The notes: generated from the sequence alone by a model not told the origin. Positions 22,990 to 36,082 are shown, numbered from the stretch's first letter. The stretch is 64,000 nt of DNA from Parietaria judaica (GCA_954871525.1 OX940862.1:45129732-45193731); one strand, 5' to 3'. Numbers and translations: made by a program.

Positions 22990-24337
22990 TCTCTCTAGAC
23001 AAGACCGTACGGTCTGGTATCGGCCTTTTTTATTTTATTTTTTATTTATTTATTTATTTAATATTTCTGCTTTAATTATATTCGGGAGTGTGTCTTCGCA
23101 CCCGCCAAATGTTCTCACACGTGCGAGTGTACTGAATTTCGTGGGAAATATAAATGACTCTACACTAATTGAAAGTAAACCCCTTCCAACTTTACTATTT
23201 GGGCATGTTGGCCCTTTAATTTAATCTTTTTTGGAAATGTATCCTAAGTTTTTAAAATGTAACATATTGTGCCTTATAAGGTAAAAATAAAAATAAAAAT
23301 AAAAATAAAAATAAAGGATAAGTTACTTAATTTTTCTATTATTATTTATAGGAATTTCCATCTAATTTTTTATGTTTTTTATTTATTGCTTAGAAATAGT
23401 CCGAAAAAATTAATAAGACGAGACGGGGTGAAAAATATGAAATACTTCTATTTTTTTCTTACAATTTTAATTATGATTAATGTTATTCAGAAATGAATTA
23501 AAAAAAATATTCAAGGATAAGTTTGGCGCGGTGAAAAGATAATATATTTTCTTACTTACTTAAAGCTTAAAAACTAGTTGTATTGTAAAAAAGTTTGAGA
23601 TGTTTCTGGCAAAAATTATATTCTTAAAGACGAAATGCGTAATGTACAAAATGTAAAGGGCGTTACGATAAATACAGGAGTGGTTCAGTTAAGCAAAACC
23701 GTTCCGTTTTCTGGTCCCATTTTTTGGACTTGGGCCGGAAACCGACACTGGCTTTGGACTCTTTTGGTCAGCCTGCAAATGACGGGACTACCCTCGAGAG
23801 TATCACGGGGATGTGAGGGCAGGATCGTAATATTGGTGCAGGTGTGATGATTGTTGGTGAGGAGGGAATTGATTGGGGTTGGTGGTTGGTACTTAGTTTA
23901 ACTAACCAGTTTCCATCTTTAGAAATTGGAATCTAATTCAGATTCTTTGCTTAATGCTCAATTACACCCCTTGTCTTTTTCTTTCTTCTCGTGTTGCCCC
24001 CTAGAGCAGCACATATCCGTCGTCAACCAGGATCGCGACTCGCCGCGGTGGTTTCCGGCGCGTCGCGATGCCGAGCTTCCGGTCGCGACGAGTCGCGACT
24101 CCCCCCCTCTCTCTCTCCCTCCCGCGCTCTCTCTCTCTCCGTCTCACATAACTCTCTCTCCCGCTCTCTCGCGACTCGCCGCGACGCCACACGCCGCGAC
24201 GCGTCGCGACGCCAAATCTCGCGGTTTTGGCGACCGAGTCGCGACGTGCCGCGGCGGTGTAATGTGCAGCTCTATTGCCCCCTCTTAGTTCACTTTCATA
24301 CTCTTTAATATTCTATAGCTTGAACTGAGGTTTTAAA
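22990..24337. other. Intergenic region upstream of the CCCH gene
   Basis: Holds the CCCH gene promoter side (a CT run near 22985, AT-rich beyond), an (AAATAA)n-like run near 23281-23315, and a GC-rich block at 24030-24260 with repeated CGCGAC/TCGCGACG words and CT runs. No gene with recognisable domains. Open frames over the GC-rich block are Arg/Ser/Pro-rich low complexity. Confidence 0.5.
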
Positions 24338-24818
24338 CAAGGTTCAAAATCTCGTTTCTGGCGATAAATCGGTTGTGGATTTCGAAGATTATCGATGGAT
24401 TTTCTAGAATTATCGATGAAAAACTAATAAGCTTGTAGCTTATCATTACTGACACTTATCGAGGATTATCGATGGATTATCGAGACTTATCGATGGATTA
24501 TCGATGAAAAATCAATCAAATAGTTTTGATAATATATTTACTAAGTTTATATATGTAAATAAAATATAGTCTCATTCTCACGTATGTAAATACTCAAATA
24601 ATATCATGTCATATAGTCAAATAAATGTAAATAAAATCATGTCATTGAAGGTACTTTCGCCGAAAATTGTTGAATTTTTTTTTTTAAGTATCCATTTTTT
24701 TTATTATTTCTACACTGTTTTTAAGGATAATCGATCTGTATTGAATATTTGTTTATGACTACCATTTAGACAGATATTCGACGATTATCGAGAATAATCG
24801 CAGAAAATTCGAACATTG
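24338..24818. mobile_element. hAT-like MITE, 481 bp
   Basis: Imperfect inverted ends (CAAGGTTCAAAATCTCG at the left; complement of the right end CAATGTTCGAATTTTCTG) are flanked by 8-bp direct repeats GTTTTAAA (24330-24337) and GTTTTAAG (24819-24826), 7 of 8 matching. The interior holds many ATTATCGA/TATCGATGGATT repeats. No coding capacity. An 8-bp duplication and CA start fit hAT. Confidence 0.65.
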
Positions 24819-25935
24819 GTTTTAAGAGTCCATATTAACCTACTACCGCTTGTATAATTTTACGGATATATTGCTAGGTGTGCGGGTAATATCGATGGAA
24901 TTTTCATAACATTTAAAAATGGGTAACATACTTCATTGATCTGATTTATAGGTATACCAAAATAGAGTGTGCCGGAATATCGCGGGACTACCGTACACAT
25001 TTCAACTTTGAAGTTTGAACTTTAACGTGCATACTTTATTTTTTGCATTGGTGTACTTTGTAATTTAAAATTATTTTCTTGTTAAAATGCTTCTATTCTT
25101 TAGTTGAAAAATTTTAATTTATTTTTTGAAATTTAGTTGTCCAACGAGACAACTGTATTTTCTCGTGAGAATATTTTGAAATATTGAAAAGTGTGGTCAT
25201 TAAATAAAATTTTAATATATATGAAAATCATGAATTTATTTTAAAAAGGGGAAGCGTTTTTTGTAAGTGTTCTTAATCGTGTGTAATTTTATATAATTTT
25301 CAATATTTACATAAACCCTATTGCATTAAATTTTATTTTGCAGCTATAAATGTCATTTTTAATCGTTTAGGTTAATTTTAATAACGAAGATATGTTTTAA
25401 TTATTAAAAATAAAATTTTAAAATTTCGCCATAATGTGTTACGTTCAAAGTTTTTTTAATTTGTTAACACTGATCCAAAAGTTTCCCGAGTAAAATAGTA
25501 GTAAACTCATGCCTAAGAGAGTTGGTATTCAAACCCTAAGGTCTCACTTTTAGAAATCAGCAGTAGAACTTCAACTGAGCTATGACCTTGTACATTGGGT
25601 CAATAAATCCAAATTTTTTTGCTTTAATTATTTAGTTCTGTTTTGGCTTAATTAATCAAATTTATGAAAACTATTTATCCGATCGAAATCCAATATTTCA
25701 GGATCAGCTCGATACTAGACTGGGTGTAACCGAAAAAATGGTATGGGACGCTTTTTTCTATAAAAAATTTCAAAAGGTTACTCTGAGGATTGAGGGACCC
25801 AATCCCAATATACGACGGGGGACTTAGTAACCCAACAACATGCTGCCAGGAGCGCGACACGCTTTCGAGCGTGCCATACACGCAAGGCCTCCCAAAAGCA
25901 TGAAAGGCCACCAAAGGTCATTTAAATACCCAAGG

Positions 25936-28666
25936 TGTTGGACATGTGTGTCCTTAAACAAGATATTTATCCATTTGTAAAAGATTATGACAAGTCGTTG
26001 AATAAAGATGGCACTTATTATGTTAATCTTATTATAGTTTCTGTAGAGTAAAATAGAATGTTTGATTCCTTAGTTCATAAAGGATGCAATTATGTTATTA
26101 TTATCACAAAGGAGTCATGTGAGGAAGAATTAATAAACATAATAAATGAACTTAAAATGTCCGTGACCTGATTAACTGGGTGGGAACCCATTAATCGGTA
26201 AGGTCATTAATGTGACTGAAGTGACAATCTTTTCTGGATTTTGTGTGTGTCAACACTCACTAGAAGTGCATTAAGTATGAAGCGTCTTCATACTGGACTG
26301 GACCTGACTTAAAGTCGATAAGTTGTCATATAAGACCGTCACTGACAACTTGTAGTTGAGTCGCAAAATGATGATCAAATGGATATTAGTTCTAAGTCCT
26401 GAGTGGTCATGAGTCTAAGCTGTTGGCTTGATTGTTCTTTGATTTAACTGTTAAAGAACACAAGTCATTACCGCTGTTCCCAAAACTATTATTTTGGGAA
26501 CATGATAGTCAGTAGTAAAGATTGCTTGATCATAGATATGGGCATCACACAGCTCTCTTCAGAGTCATGATGATTCCCTTGATTGGCAGTGGTGAGAAGT
26601 GGGAGGTACCCGTGCGCAACTTATGAATTGAAACCATAAGTGGGTTACTCATAATATTACTGGCTGAGTCAAGGATGAAAATGCATTGAGGGGCATTACG
26701 GTATAAACCGCCTGCTCATGTGTGGGTCATCAAGTGAAAGGACAATAATCGGTATTTGATTGAATCTAATGGACACCCTGCTGTATATAAGGGAATAATA
26801 TATACCGTATCACTAAAGAGTGCAGCCTCGGGTCTATAGTGGAATCACTTCGAGGTTTGACGAACAACTAGCAGTTCGTTGGAGCTTAAGTGATACGGGT
26901 CCATGGTCCCCAGGATAGCTCCGTAACGGATGATACGTAAGTGATTAAAATACATTATGGATAATGTTTAATCATTTGGCTCGACTTATAAAACTGACAA
27001 GTCTGTGTCAGACGTCAGATAGTTTTATCGATAGCGTGGCAAAAGTATCATATTTTGGTACACGAAAGTAACTGATAAAATGAAAGTTAGAATTTAGATT
27101 TTCGAACAGCACCATATTGTTCTAAATTAAATTCTAAGCAACTTTGCTTTTTGAACCAAGTCATTTTGACTTACGGTTTGTGATTTATGGATTTTCTAAG
27201 TTTATGACTCGGTTCGATAAACTATGAAATCAAATCACATGTCACGAATTTAAATGATGGTGTTGCACCATGACATTTAATGTGTGATAAAGAGATCAGG
27301 GTTTATTAATATAATTTGATTATTTGGATTTAATTATTAATATCTTATTAATAATTAATTAATAAATAAATAATATATATTCATGTATTATTTAATGTGT
27401 ATTTCGAATTAGGGTTTGAGTATAACAAACCCTAGATAAATTCGAATAACCAATCTTGAAAGATTTTATTTTTGCGGCATAAATACCTGAAGTTTGGTAT
27501 AATGGCAAAAACCCTAAAATCAATTTAATCCATTGGATCGGTCATGATTTAGTATCAACCGTTGGATTGAGATAATTGATTCAAACCCTAATGTAATTCA
27601 AAATTGAAACTTGGTGACAAAGTTTAGGTATTTCGAATTAGCTTAATTAATTTTGTCCGTTGGATCGGTTTCGAGATCTTATCTTTAAACCGTCGGATTA
27701 GAAATTAATTAACATTATATATATGATATTAAAATTCGAATAAATATAAGATAAAAGTTCGAATTAGGGTTTTGTAAAACGCTAGGGTATTTGACTTTAT
27801 CCCTAATTGATTTGATCCATTGGATTGGTTTAAGATTTAATTTTAACCATTGGATCTAGATAATCATTAACAAATTCAAATTTGAATATATATATATATA
27901 TAATATAATTCGAAAAATATATGATATGATCTTATCTTATATTATTCAATTAATTAAATCCCTGATTAATTATATCCATTGGATCTAGATGAGATTGAAT
28001 CTGGATCATTGGATTGAAATAATTATTTATATTTAATTAAAAGAATTCGAATAATGGGAGGGAAAATCTCCAAATCGGTTACAGCTTGAGCCTATAAAAG
28101 GGAAGCTCATTCTACACATTCTACACACCTCTCCCCAGAGTAAAAACTCGAGCTATCCCTCTCTCTCTAGGGTCTGCGAGTTTTCTGCTTCTGATCTCTT
28201 TTCTGGTTCGGCTTAGGAGATATTTTTCTCCGGTAGCTTTAAAAGAACCTTCAGTTAAATTTTGCGACGGAGTCCTGCCAGCGAAGCCCACGCTTCGGTA
28301 GCGAGGAATCCAGGAGTATATCCCGGAAGATCACGGGAGTTTCCCTCAGCCCCGGCGGAGCCCTGCCCAAATCAGAACGCGCAGCCGGAATCGTCAACTG
28401 AGGTACGGCCTTATGCATTGGGTAAATAAATGCGACCATTTACTGATTTCTATTTATTTCCTGTTCGACTCGATTATTAATAATGAATATGAAAATATTA
28501 AATTCGAAATATTTATCAGATCTCGTTTTGATTGTTACCCGATATCCGTGTCGTCGGTCCGATAACAAGATTTCCGCTTTAAAATGAATTTTTAAATGTT
28601 ACCGGGACGGTCCGGAGGATATTATCGTGGTAAGGAAATCGACTTGATACCACCAATTTCCCAACA
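25936..28666 (+). mobile_element. Solo LTR of the copia 1 family
   Basis: 2731-bp unit beginning TGTTGGACATG and ending CCCAACA, flanked by perfect 5-bp duplications CAAGG (25931-25935 and 28667-28671). It is collinear with the complement of the LTR at 14461-5056 and contains about 0.8 kb (around 26250-27000) missing there. No internal domain remains, so it is the product of LTR-LTR recombination. A short open frame on its minus strand at 28251-28439 is part of the LTR. Confidence 0.92.
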
Positions 28667-29400
28667 CAAGGTCATTTCACGCTTGGGTATTTAAAATGAC
28701 CTTGGGTATTTAAATGGTATCTAGTTTTTGATACCCGGATTTACTATCCAGTATCCGTTTTTTTTATATAAAATATATCATAATCAAAAATAAAAATATA
28801 CATTCATTGTCTTAAAATTAAAATGCATAAAAAAAACATAGTCTCGCGCATCAAGCATAACTACATCATACGAATCCTAAGAAAGAAACCCTAAAAATTA
28901 AAGAAAAATTAAATAGTTAAAATAAACCGAGTGTTAAACTGGGTACCGGGTACCCGATTTTTAGAATTTTAATACCCAGCACCGTATCCGGTTCTAATCC
29001 GGATACGGGTACCCAGATCCGGAATCCGGATTCAGATTCGGATTCAGATTGTTATCGAGTATTATTTGCACCCCTAAGACTCATTATTTTCGAATCTTTA
29101 ATAATATGTCGATAATCCTCGAAAAGTGTTGGTAACGATAATCTACAATTTTATAAATTTTTCATCGATTAATCGGCAAGCAAACGATGAATCCGTCAAT
29201 AACACCTACCCGCTCTTCTATTTATATTTAGGAAACAGAAAGACTTCGTTAATCCAGAAGCGGATTACGATATCCTTGGCCCCAAACAGACCCCTTTATC
29301 TCATCCAAACGCAAACACAGCCAGTCAGTCAGTCCAGTCCCTGAGACGAACCAGTGAGTGACCAAAGCTCAGAGCTTTCTCTCAGACTCGCCTTCGAACC
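28667..29400. other. Intergenic DNA before the release-factor gene
   Basis: 28680-29080 carries repeated GGTACCC / GGATACGGGTACCC / ATCCGGATTC words in both orientations and ends near 29080 with TTTGCACCCCTAAG, like a hAT-type terminus (the left partner was not found). 29090-29400 holds the upstream region of the release-factor gene. Confidence 0.4.
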
Positions 29401-32400
29401 ATGATGAGCGGCCTAACCGCGAGCTCGGTCGCGCCTCGCACGCTCGCCTTCCCAAGACGGCGTCGTTTTCGAGCGCACCCTCTTGCGCTCAGGAGCCGCA
29501 GAGCTGTCATTTGCATGGCGGTCCGTACAACCTCACTCGATTTCCGATTAGGGTTTTGAGTAATTGGACATGTTTTTACGATATGTGATTGCAGGAGCCT
29601 TATTTGATAACGAAGCTCGAGTCTGCCGAGAAGACGTGGAAAGAACTATCGGTGAGTGAGCGTTTGAATTTGATTCTCGAAATGGGTGTTTGAGAAGTCA
29701 TATATATATATATATATATATTGATTTTCCATTGTTGGATGTTTTGCAGGTGAAGCTGGCTGACCCAGATGTCGTTTCGAATCCCAGCGAGTACCAGAAG
29801 CTTGCTCAGTCCATGTCAGAGCTTGATGAGGTAATCGCAAGCTTGTTTCTTCATGATTTCCACCATAGCTTGTGACCCGAATCCGTTTTGTTGGTCCGGG
29901 GGGGTGCGACATAGATTTAGTGGATATTTTTGGGGGCTTTTGGGTTGGGGTCTCAGGGGCGGACCCAAGATACAAATTCCGGTGGGGCTAAATGGAAAAT
30001 CTTAAGGTTGAAGAATGAAAACGGTAAAAAATAAAATTAAAAAATAGGGTATCTTATCATTGAACAGAATTCAAAACTTGGGGGGAACTGCAGCACAATT
30101 TGGGGCTGATATAGGTCCGCCCCTGTCGGGTCTAATAGTTTCGTTATCAAGTTAGAGCGTTTTTATTCTTACGTTGCTTTCAATTCAACCATTGTAATAT
30201 ATAGTTTCTTATAATTTCTCCGTGTGTTTCTTTCTAAATTGTGTTCGGGATCTCTTTGACTTCATAGCTATATGGTATTTGATTTATAACAATTTCCATA
30301 TATGGGTTTTTTTGGTAATTTGTTTATTGTGGTGTTGGTTTGAAAGGTTGTATCAATCTATAGGAAGTTCAAGGAGTGTGAAAAGCAATTAGAAGAGACC
30401 AAAGGTGTTGTTCATACACCTGTGAGTTCGCTGTGTTGGAAAACTTGATTTTTTTGTTCTGACGCCCGGCTTATGGGTTTTATGTCAGCGTTGGCAAAAG
30501 ACAACGGGATCGACGAAGATATGGCGGAGATGATAAGTTTTGAGATTGGGTCTTTGTCTGGTCAAATTAAGGAGCTTGAGGACCAGCTAATGGTGCGTTT
30601 TCGGATTCAGTCAACTATTCACAAGCTTTTGTTGCTCGGAATACTTGTTTTCATTGATAAGTTTCACATTTTTCATATGGTTAGCTGCTGCTTCTCCCAA
30701 GTGATCCTCTCGATGCGAGGAACATCATGATCGAAGGTGTTTTGGTTTTCTCATTTGTCGTATCTTTTTATATATAAATTATAGGGTTAATAGAACAAAC
30801 TTACCAACTCTCTTTCAAAAAATTACGATAAGTACCCAATTTTTTTTCTTTTTTCTTTTTTTCAACCAAACAAAATGGCAAACTCTAATACTAACAGGTA
30901 CCAAAATAACCGGTGACTAGGTACATGTGGCCTGTTCTTATTAGAGTTTGGAAACTCAGTCAATAGGTAAGTTATCTTTACTCTTTGGGAAAGAATTGGT
31001 ACTTATGCCTCTAAGATCCCTAAATTATATGAATCGGTCGAATGTGAAGTAGTACCCTAATTTCGAGAACCGAGATAACCGATTCACAATTGGCTCTGAA
31101 ATGTTGCTTCTTGTTACAGTGAGGGCCGGCACCGGCGGTGACGAGGCGGGAATTTGGGCCGGTGATCTTGTAGGTACATGTTTCTCTTGTAATGATCTAA
31201 ACACGTTATTTGATCAAGTATTATTAAGTAGAGTTTTCAACTCTATATTGAGATTAATTTTTCCACGGTATCATTTTCCAAAGGTTCGCATGTACCAGAG
31301 GTACAGCGAGAGGAATTCTTGGAAGTTCACTCCGCTTTCGAGCTCCAATGTAAGCGCTTGAAATGTTGGAACTCACGAAATAACCAATTCCATAGACAAT
31401 GGTTGATCGGGGTTTTTCTGTTCTTAGGCGGAAAAAGGAGGCTTCAAAACCTATGTGATGGAAATAAAAGGAAAATGCGTTTACAGCAAATTGAAATACG
31501 AGTCGGGTGTTCATCGAGTTCAACGGGTTCCACAGACGGAAACGCAGGGTCGTGTTCATACTTCTACTGCAACGGTCGCCATTATGCCAGAGGTATGCTA
31601 ATGCTTTCTATAACGGTTTAATTCATTGCACATTAAATCACTTAAAATTTGTTTCAGTAATTATCAGCTGTATTCATTGAAATTTATGGCATTGTCTCGG
31701 TTTTTCACTTTATTTTTCTCTTTTTCATTTTCCCGTAGTACTTGTAAACTATAGCAATTTCTCTACTCTCCATGTTTGGCGATTTTGTGTTAAATTATTA
31801 TTCAAGTGTTGCGTATTGATGTATTCTATTACTTAAGGCCAAAATTGTATCGGTTACTATCAGCTGTATTCTCCCAAAATTTGTCGCATTATCTTGGTTT
31901 TTCACTTTAACATTTTCTTTTGTTGCATTATCTCGTATAAACTTGTAAAACTGTGGCAATTTCTCTTCTCTCCTTATATGATGAATCGATGATTATGCGT
32001 TGAATTTTGACCGACGTTCTTGCGCATTCTGTTATTAAGGCCAAAATCGCATTTCTGAGTTCTTACTATGGATGCTCTGTCAGAAAAGAATAATAATATA
32101 AAGCTCATAATTAGCGGTTTTAATGTAGGCTGACGAAGTCGAGGTCGAAATTGACCCGAAAGACATTGAACTAACAACCGCAAGATCCGGCGGCGCTGGA
32201 GGTATGTATCAGTAACCCAGGATATATAGCGCTGGGTCTCTTTTAGTAAGTAATCTCAGTTGTGGAGCTGCCACTCGTGCAGGGCAAAATGTCAACAAGG
32301 TTGAGACTGCCGTTGATCTTATCCACAAGCCGACCGGAATCCGAATCTTCTGCACGGAGGAAAGAACTCAGCTCAAGAACAAGATCCGCGCCCTTCAGTT

Positions 32401-33234
32401 GCTTAGAGCCAAATTGTAAGACCATTCGATATGTTACCCTAATATCTATCTCGGTCTGAGCATAGATCGGTCTGCGCTGATTTGGTCTTCATGGTTTGAT
32501 AAGACTGTCTTCGTATTTGTTAGTTTGTGAGAGGACCCGGAATACAATAAAGAAGAAACAAGAACACTTTATTGATAAAAGTAAACTCTCCAAATGATGT
32601 TTAAGACACCTTTTATTAAGCCTATACCTAAATACCCCTAAGGAAAGATAATACAGTTAATGACACTTAGTACCAATGTTGCAGGTACGAGATTAAACTG
32701 AGGGAACAGCAAGAAAAGATTAGTAGTCAACGGAAGTCTCAGGTAATTCCGTAATGTTCCGAATTGATAGTTTTTCCGATAATTATACCAAAGTAATTTG
32801 AACAATTCATCGAACACGAAATTTTTTCTTCGTATTGGTGCCAAATTGAGCTCACTTTTTCGTCCGATGCAGGTTGGCACCGGGGCTCGTTCAGAAAAGA
32901 TCCGAACGTACAACTTCAAGGTATCGCCCGATGCTTGAGCGAATTTAAAAGTAGAATCCCTCGATACTCACTCGGATTTTGATCCTTCCGTAAATTAGGA
33001 TAACAGAGTGACGGATCACCGGCTGAAGACGAACTACGAGCTGACCTCGTTTCTCGACGGCGACATAGAGAACGCGGTTCAGGTACAGATTTTCCTTCTC
33101 TTCTCTCTTCGGTTTCTATGAAAACCGCAGTGGAAAAGTAATCTGAAGGGATTTTCTTGCAGTCATGTGTTACCTTGGAGCAGAAGGAACTCCTCGAAGA
33201 ACTTGCTAACTCTGTCTCGACTCCGGCTTACTGA
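29401..33234 (+). CDS. APG3: Plastid peptide chain release factor 1 (PrfA-type, APG3-like)
   Basis: Fifteen exons: 29401-29520, 29595-29651, 29750-29830, 30347-30404, 30489-30592, 30685-30736, 31120-31169, 31284-31349, 31428-31592, 32129-32201, 32283-32415, 32685-32742, 32873-32920, 32999-33082, 33163-33234. All GT-AG, all phases consistent, 406 aa. Residues 1-40 are Ser/Arg-rich without acidics, as in a chloroplast transit peptide. A PCRF region follows, with [13 protein letters not shown] after it; the codon-recognition loop RVPQTE is near 230-234 (the PxT element that reads UAA/UAG); GGQ is at 275-277 (peptidyl-tRNA hydrolysis). The protein ends translation at UAA/UAG stops in the organelle. 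The closest remembered relative is Arabidopsis APG3, needed for chloroplast development. A mitochondrial location is the main alternative. Intron 3 carries a MITE. Confidence 0.93.
29700..29721. repeat. TA microsatellite in intron 2 of the release-factor gene
   Basis: About eleven TA units inside the intron between 29651 and 29750, upstream of the acceptor at 29749. Likely length-variable. Confidence 0.9.
29954..30125. mobile_element. hAT-like MITE in release-factor intron 3
   Basis: 172 bp with terminal inverted repeats CAGGGGCGGACCCAAG and the complement of GGTCCGCCCCTG, flanked by 8-bp repeats TGGGGTCT (29946-29953) and TCGGGTCT (30126-30133), 7 of 8 matching. It lies wholly inside the intron 29831-30346 and does not touch the splice sites. 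Confidence 0.85.
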
Positions 33235-34613
33235 TTCAGGCATCCCAAGATCGTTTTTTCATTAGAGGAGTAATCATACAGTTAATTGTATCCTATCTTA
33301 CACTGATGACGTTTATTTACTATATTATGGTAAAGGTTAAATCAAATATTGGACCTACATTATTTTTTATATATATAAAAAAACTAGCTATATAGAATTT
33401 TGTCTTTAAATGAGCTTAATAATATCCATTTGTTTATAGCGTAACGACATTTCACGAATCTCGATTTTGACAAACCTACGAGTCCTTGCATATAACGGTT
33501 TGTTGTGAATTGGGATCGACTCGTCGATTCTTGCATGAAATATGAAGTGATTATTATTGAATCATCGCAAACGAAATTGAAAGCGAAAAAAGAAAAGAAC
33601 AAGACAACTATTTTTGAAGAGTGGTTCGGCTGGAGATTGACATTTCGATCTCCGATGTACATCCACTCTTTGCTCCAGTGAAACTTCCAAAAGGCCATGC
33701 ACTAGGTATCGCCTTTTTACACACTCGAAGCTCTCATGTACACTTGAAAAAAAAAAAAAAAAAAAAAACAAGATAGAAGAAGAAATATGAGAAGCCCTAG
33801 AATAAAGAGAGAACTACTCTTTCTCTCCTCCCTCGTTTGACGGTTGAAAACATTTCATTAATTAACTCCAATTTGGCATGTCGTTTTGACATTTTTTTGT
33901 CGTTTTCTACGGGCTGAAGCAATGCGCTTTGTTGCGGGCTTCAGTATTTAATTGAAATATGCAATACCGATTGAGATCTTGTTTTTTTTTTCTTTTAATA
34001 AAATATACTATCGGTCAAGATTAAAATCATTCTCATAATATTATATAATATTCAGTATAAAAATATGTGACATTATTAACCAAGTTTACGTATAAAGAAA
34101 GCACTCATTTTTTATACTTAATATCCATATTTATAGATTACTAAATTACATTTTGTATTTCTATTTTTTACCGACCTGAGTATTAACTAAACTAATGGTA
34201 GAAAGATTGGGATTGCCACCTCCGGTTTCCTCGCAGTATAGAATCATCAACAATCACAAATATATGAATATGAACCATTGATAATGAAAGAGTTACTGAC
34301 TATTTTTAATTATTTTTTAGTATTCAATATATTCTTCAGAGTCTATTTGTAAATTTATTGACAAAATTCTAACTGTACGAAAAGAATCACTAAAAAAATA
34401 AAATTGTTTTTATTTTTTTATATATTTAATTTCTCTTATATAAAATAATACAGAAAATCTCAATAAATTAATTATTTCGATAAAATAATAATTTTTTCTA
34501 GTCCCGATTTGGTCCTAATTAATAGTTCGATAAACGTATAAGATAATAATTTTATTAAAAGTATATAGGTACTAACTGATAAATAAATTAATAATTTAAT
34601 ATAAAAATAATAA
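33235..34613. other. Intergenic stretch, no gene recognised
   Basis: Holds the release-factor 3' flank, a 21-base poly(A) run near 33748-33768, and AT-rich DNA up to the MULE target duplication. No coding, RNA or repeat structure recognised. Confidence 0.5.
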
Positions 34614-34975
34614 CGGTTAATTGCGGCAAAAATACCCGACCTTTGACAATATTCTCCGGTAGGTACCCAACCTTAATAAACATAGCAAAAGTACCTAACG
34701 TCACACTTTTGTCACCGACCAACTAACGTCGTTAGACATCTGCCTACATGGCTGTTAGACTGTTTCATGTGGCGTGCCACGTGACACAAGCTGCCACATA
34801 GCCAAAAAGTTGGGTATCACCACCACTTGGCGTTCTAAAAAAAATAATTATTTTTTTTATTTCCCGTTGGCCCACATGTTTTTTTTACATATATCAAACA
34901 TAATCAAATAATTTTTATAAAAAATGTATTTATAAAAAGAATATGTTTTATTTTTTTAAATAATCAAATAATTCC
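34614..34975. repeat. Left terminal inverted repeat of MULE family 1
   Basis: Pairs with the complement of about 40100-40435, from the GGTTAATTGCGG end through TATTCTCC..TAGGTAC, AACTAACG.CGTTAGACA and GTGGCGTG.CACGTG to ATAATCAAATAATT. Contains CACGTG. Confidence 0.85.
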
Positions 34976-36007
34976 TTATTTTAATTTTAATTTTTAATTT
35001 TAATTTTTTTTACCGTGGCACATATTTTAATTTTTTATATATGTCAAATATATCAAATAATTTTATTAAAAAAGTATCTCTAAAAAATATTTAATATAGA
35101 CACATGTACTGTAAGCGTTGTTTGATATTATAAAAAAATATTTAATATACACACATGTATCGTAAACATTGTTTGATATTGTAAAAATAAGAAGAAAAAA
35201 AATATTACAAGAACAAAAAAATAACATATATCTGTGTGTGTCCGCGCGTGTGCGTATGCGTGCGTGTGCGTGTGTGTTTGTATAAAATAACAATTGAGTT
35301 TGTGGTTTCGAATTTATATTAGTACAAAAAAGCATATTTTAGTTTTCTTTTTCACTTTAAAACAAAAAATAATGCTATTAAGGTTAAAAATAATTTTTAA
35401 CAATCACCAAACTTTCGGTTTTAATTCAGTTTGAACCGTATTTGATATAATTTTTTTAAATCGTACCTTAGTTTTCATATATGTTATATGTCTTCAAAAA
35501 CTATATCATGCTTTAATTTTAATATTAAAATGCCCATGATATTATATACAATATTATTTTAGTTTGAAAATTTTAATATAATGTATTTAAAAAATATAAA
35601 TTATTCCTGTATGAAAAAATAAAATTATACACATATTTTATAATTTTTTTTTATATTTAACATATGTAAACAAAAATGTGCCACGGGAAATATTTTTTTT
35701 AAATAAATAAAACTAATAATTTTTAGGACTTATTAGCAAAATACTCAATTAGAGTGAAACTTTTTTAAAATATACTCAAAAGTTTGCTATAATTAAAGAA
35801 ACACACAATTGGTCTTTTATAGACAATTATACCCTCACTTCTAATTCCATTATTCGATCACGTCGTCTTCTTCTATTCTTCTTCAACCAACGATTGATTT
35901 GGCTTTTCATCTCCTTCGATTTCAAATTGATCTTCACTTGCAACCACAGATTTCGTTTCATCTCCTTTGAACACAAAGATTTCGTTGGGTCATTCCAAGC
36001 TCCAGCC

Positions 36008-36082
36008 ATGGCGTAGCTCACAAAGCTCATCAACCTCAACCTGTCCGACTCCACTGAGAAGATCATCACCGAGTACATCTGG
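36008..36082 (+). pseudogene. Captured cytosolic glutamine synthetase exon-1 fragment
   Basis: Codons read Met-Ala-stop, then LTKLINLNLSDSTEKIITEY and IW. This matches the N-terminus of plant cytosolic glutamine synthetase (LxxLINLNLSxSTxKIIAEYIW). A TAG replaces the third codon, so it cannot be translated from its own start. The match stops at the Trp where the family's first exon ends, and GTTCGTC follows at that point. This suggests exon plus intron DNA was copied from the genome rather than cDNA. 36083-36440 may be captured intron. Confidence 0.8.

Noticed and set aside
23926..24288. 120-aa Arg/Ser/Pro-rich open frame
   Set aside because: Low-complexity product of the CGCGAC/CT-rich block; no domain.
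25675..25914. 79-aa minus-strand open frame before the solo LTR
   Set aside because: No motif, no splice or start context; region appears to be old repeat DNA.
35066..35335. 89-aa minus-strand open frame with TGTGTG/GCGTGC repeats
   Set aside because: Lies in AT-rich MULE interior and a simple repeat; no coding signal.
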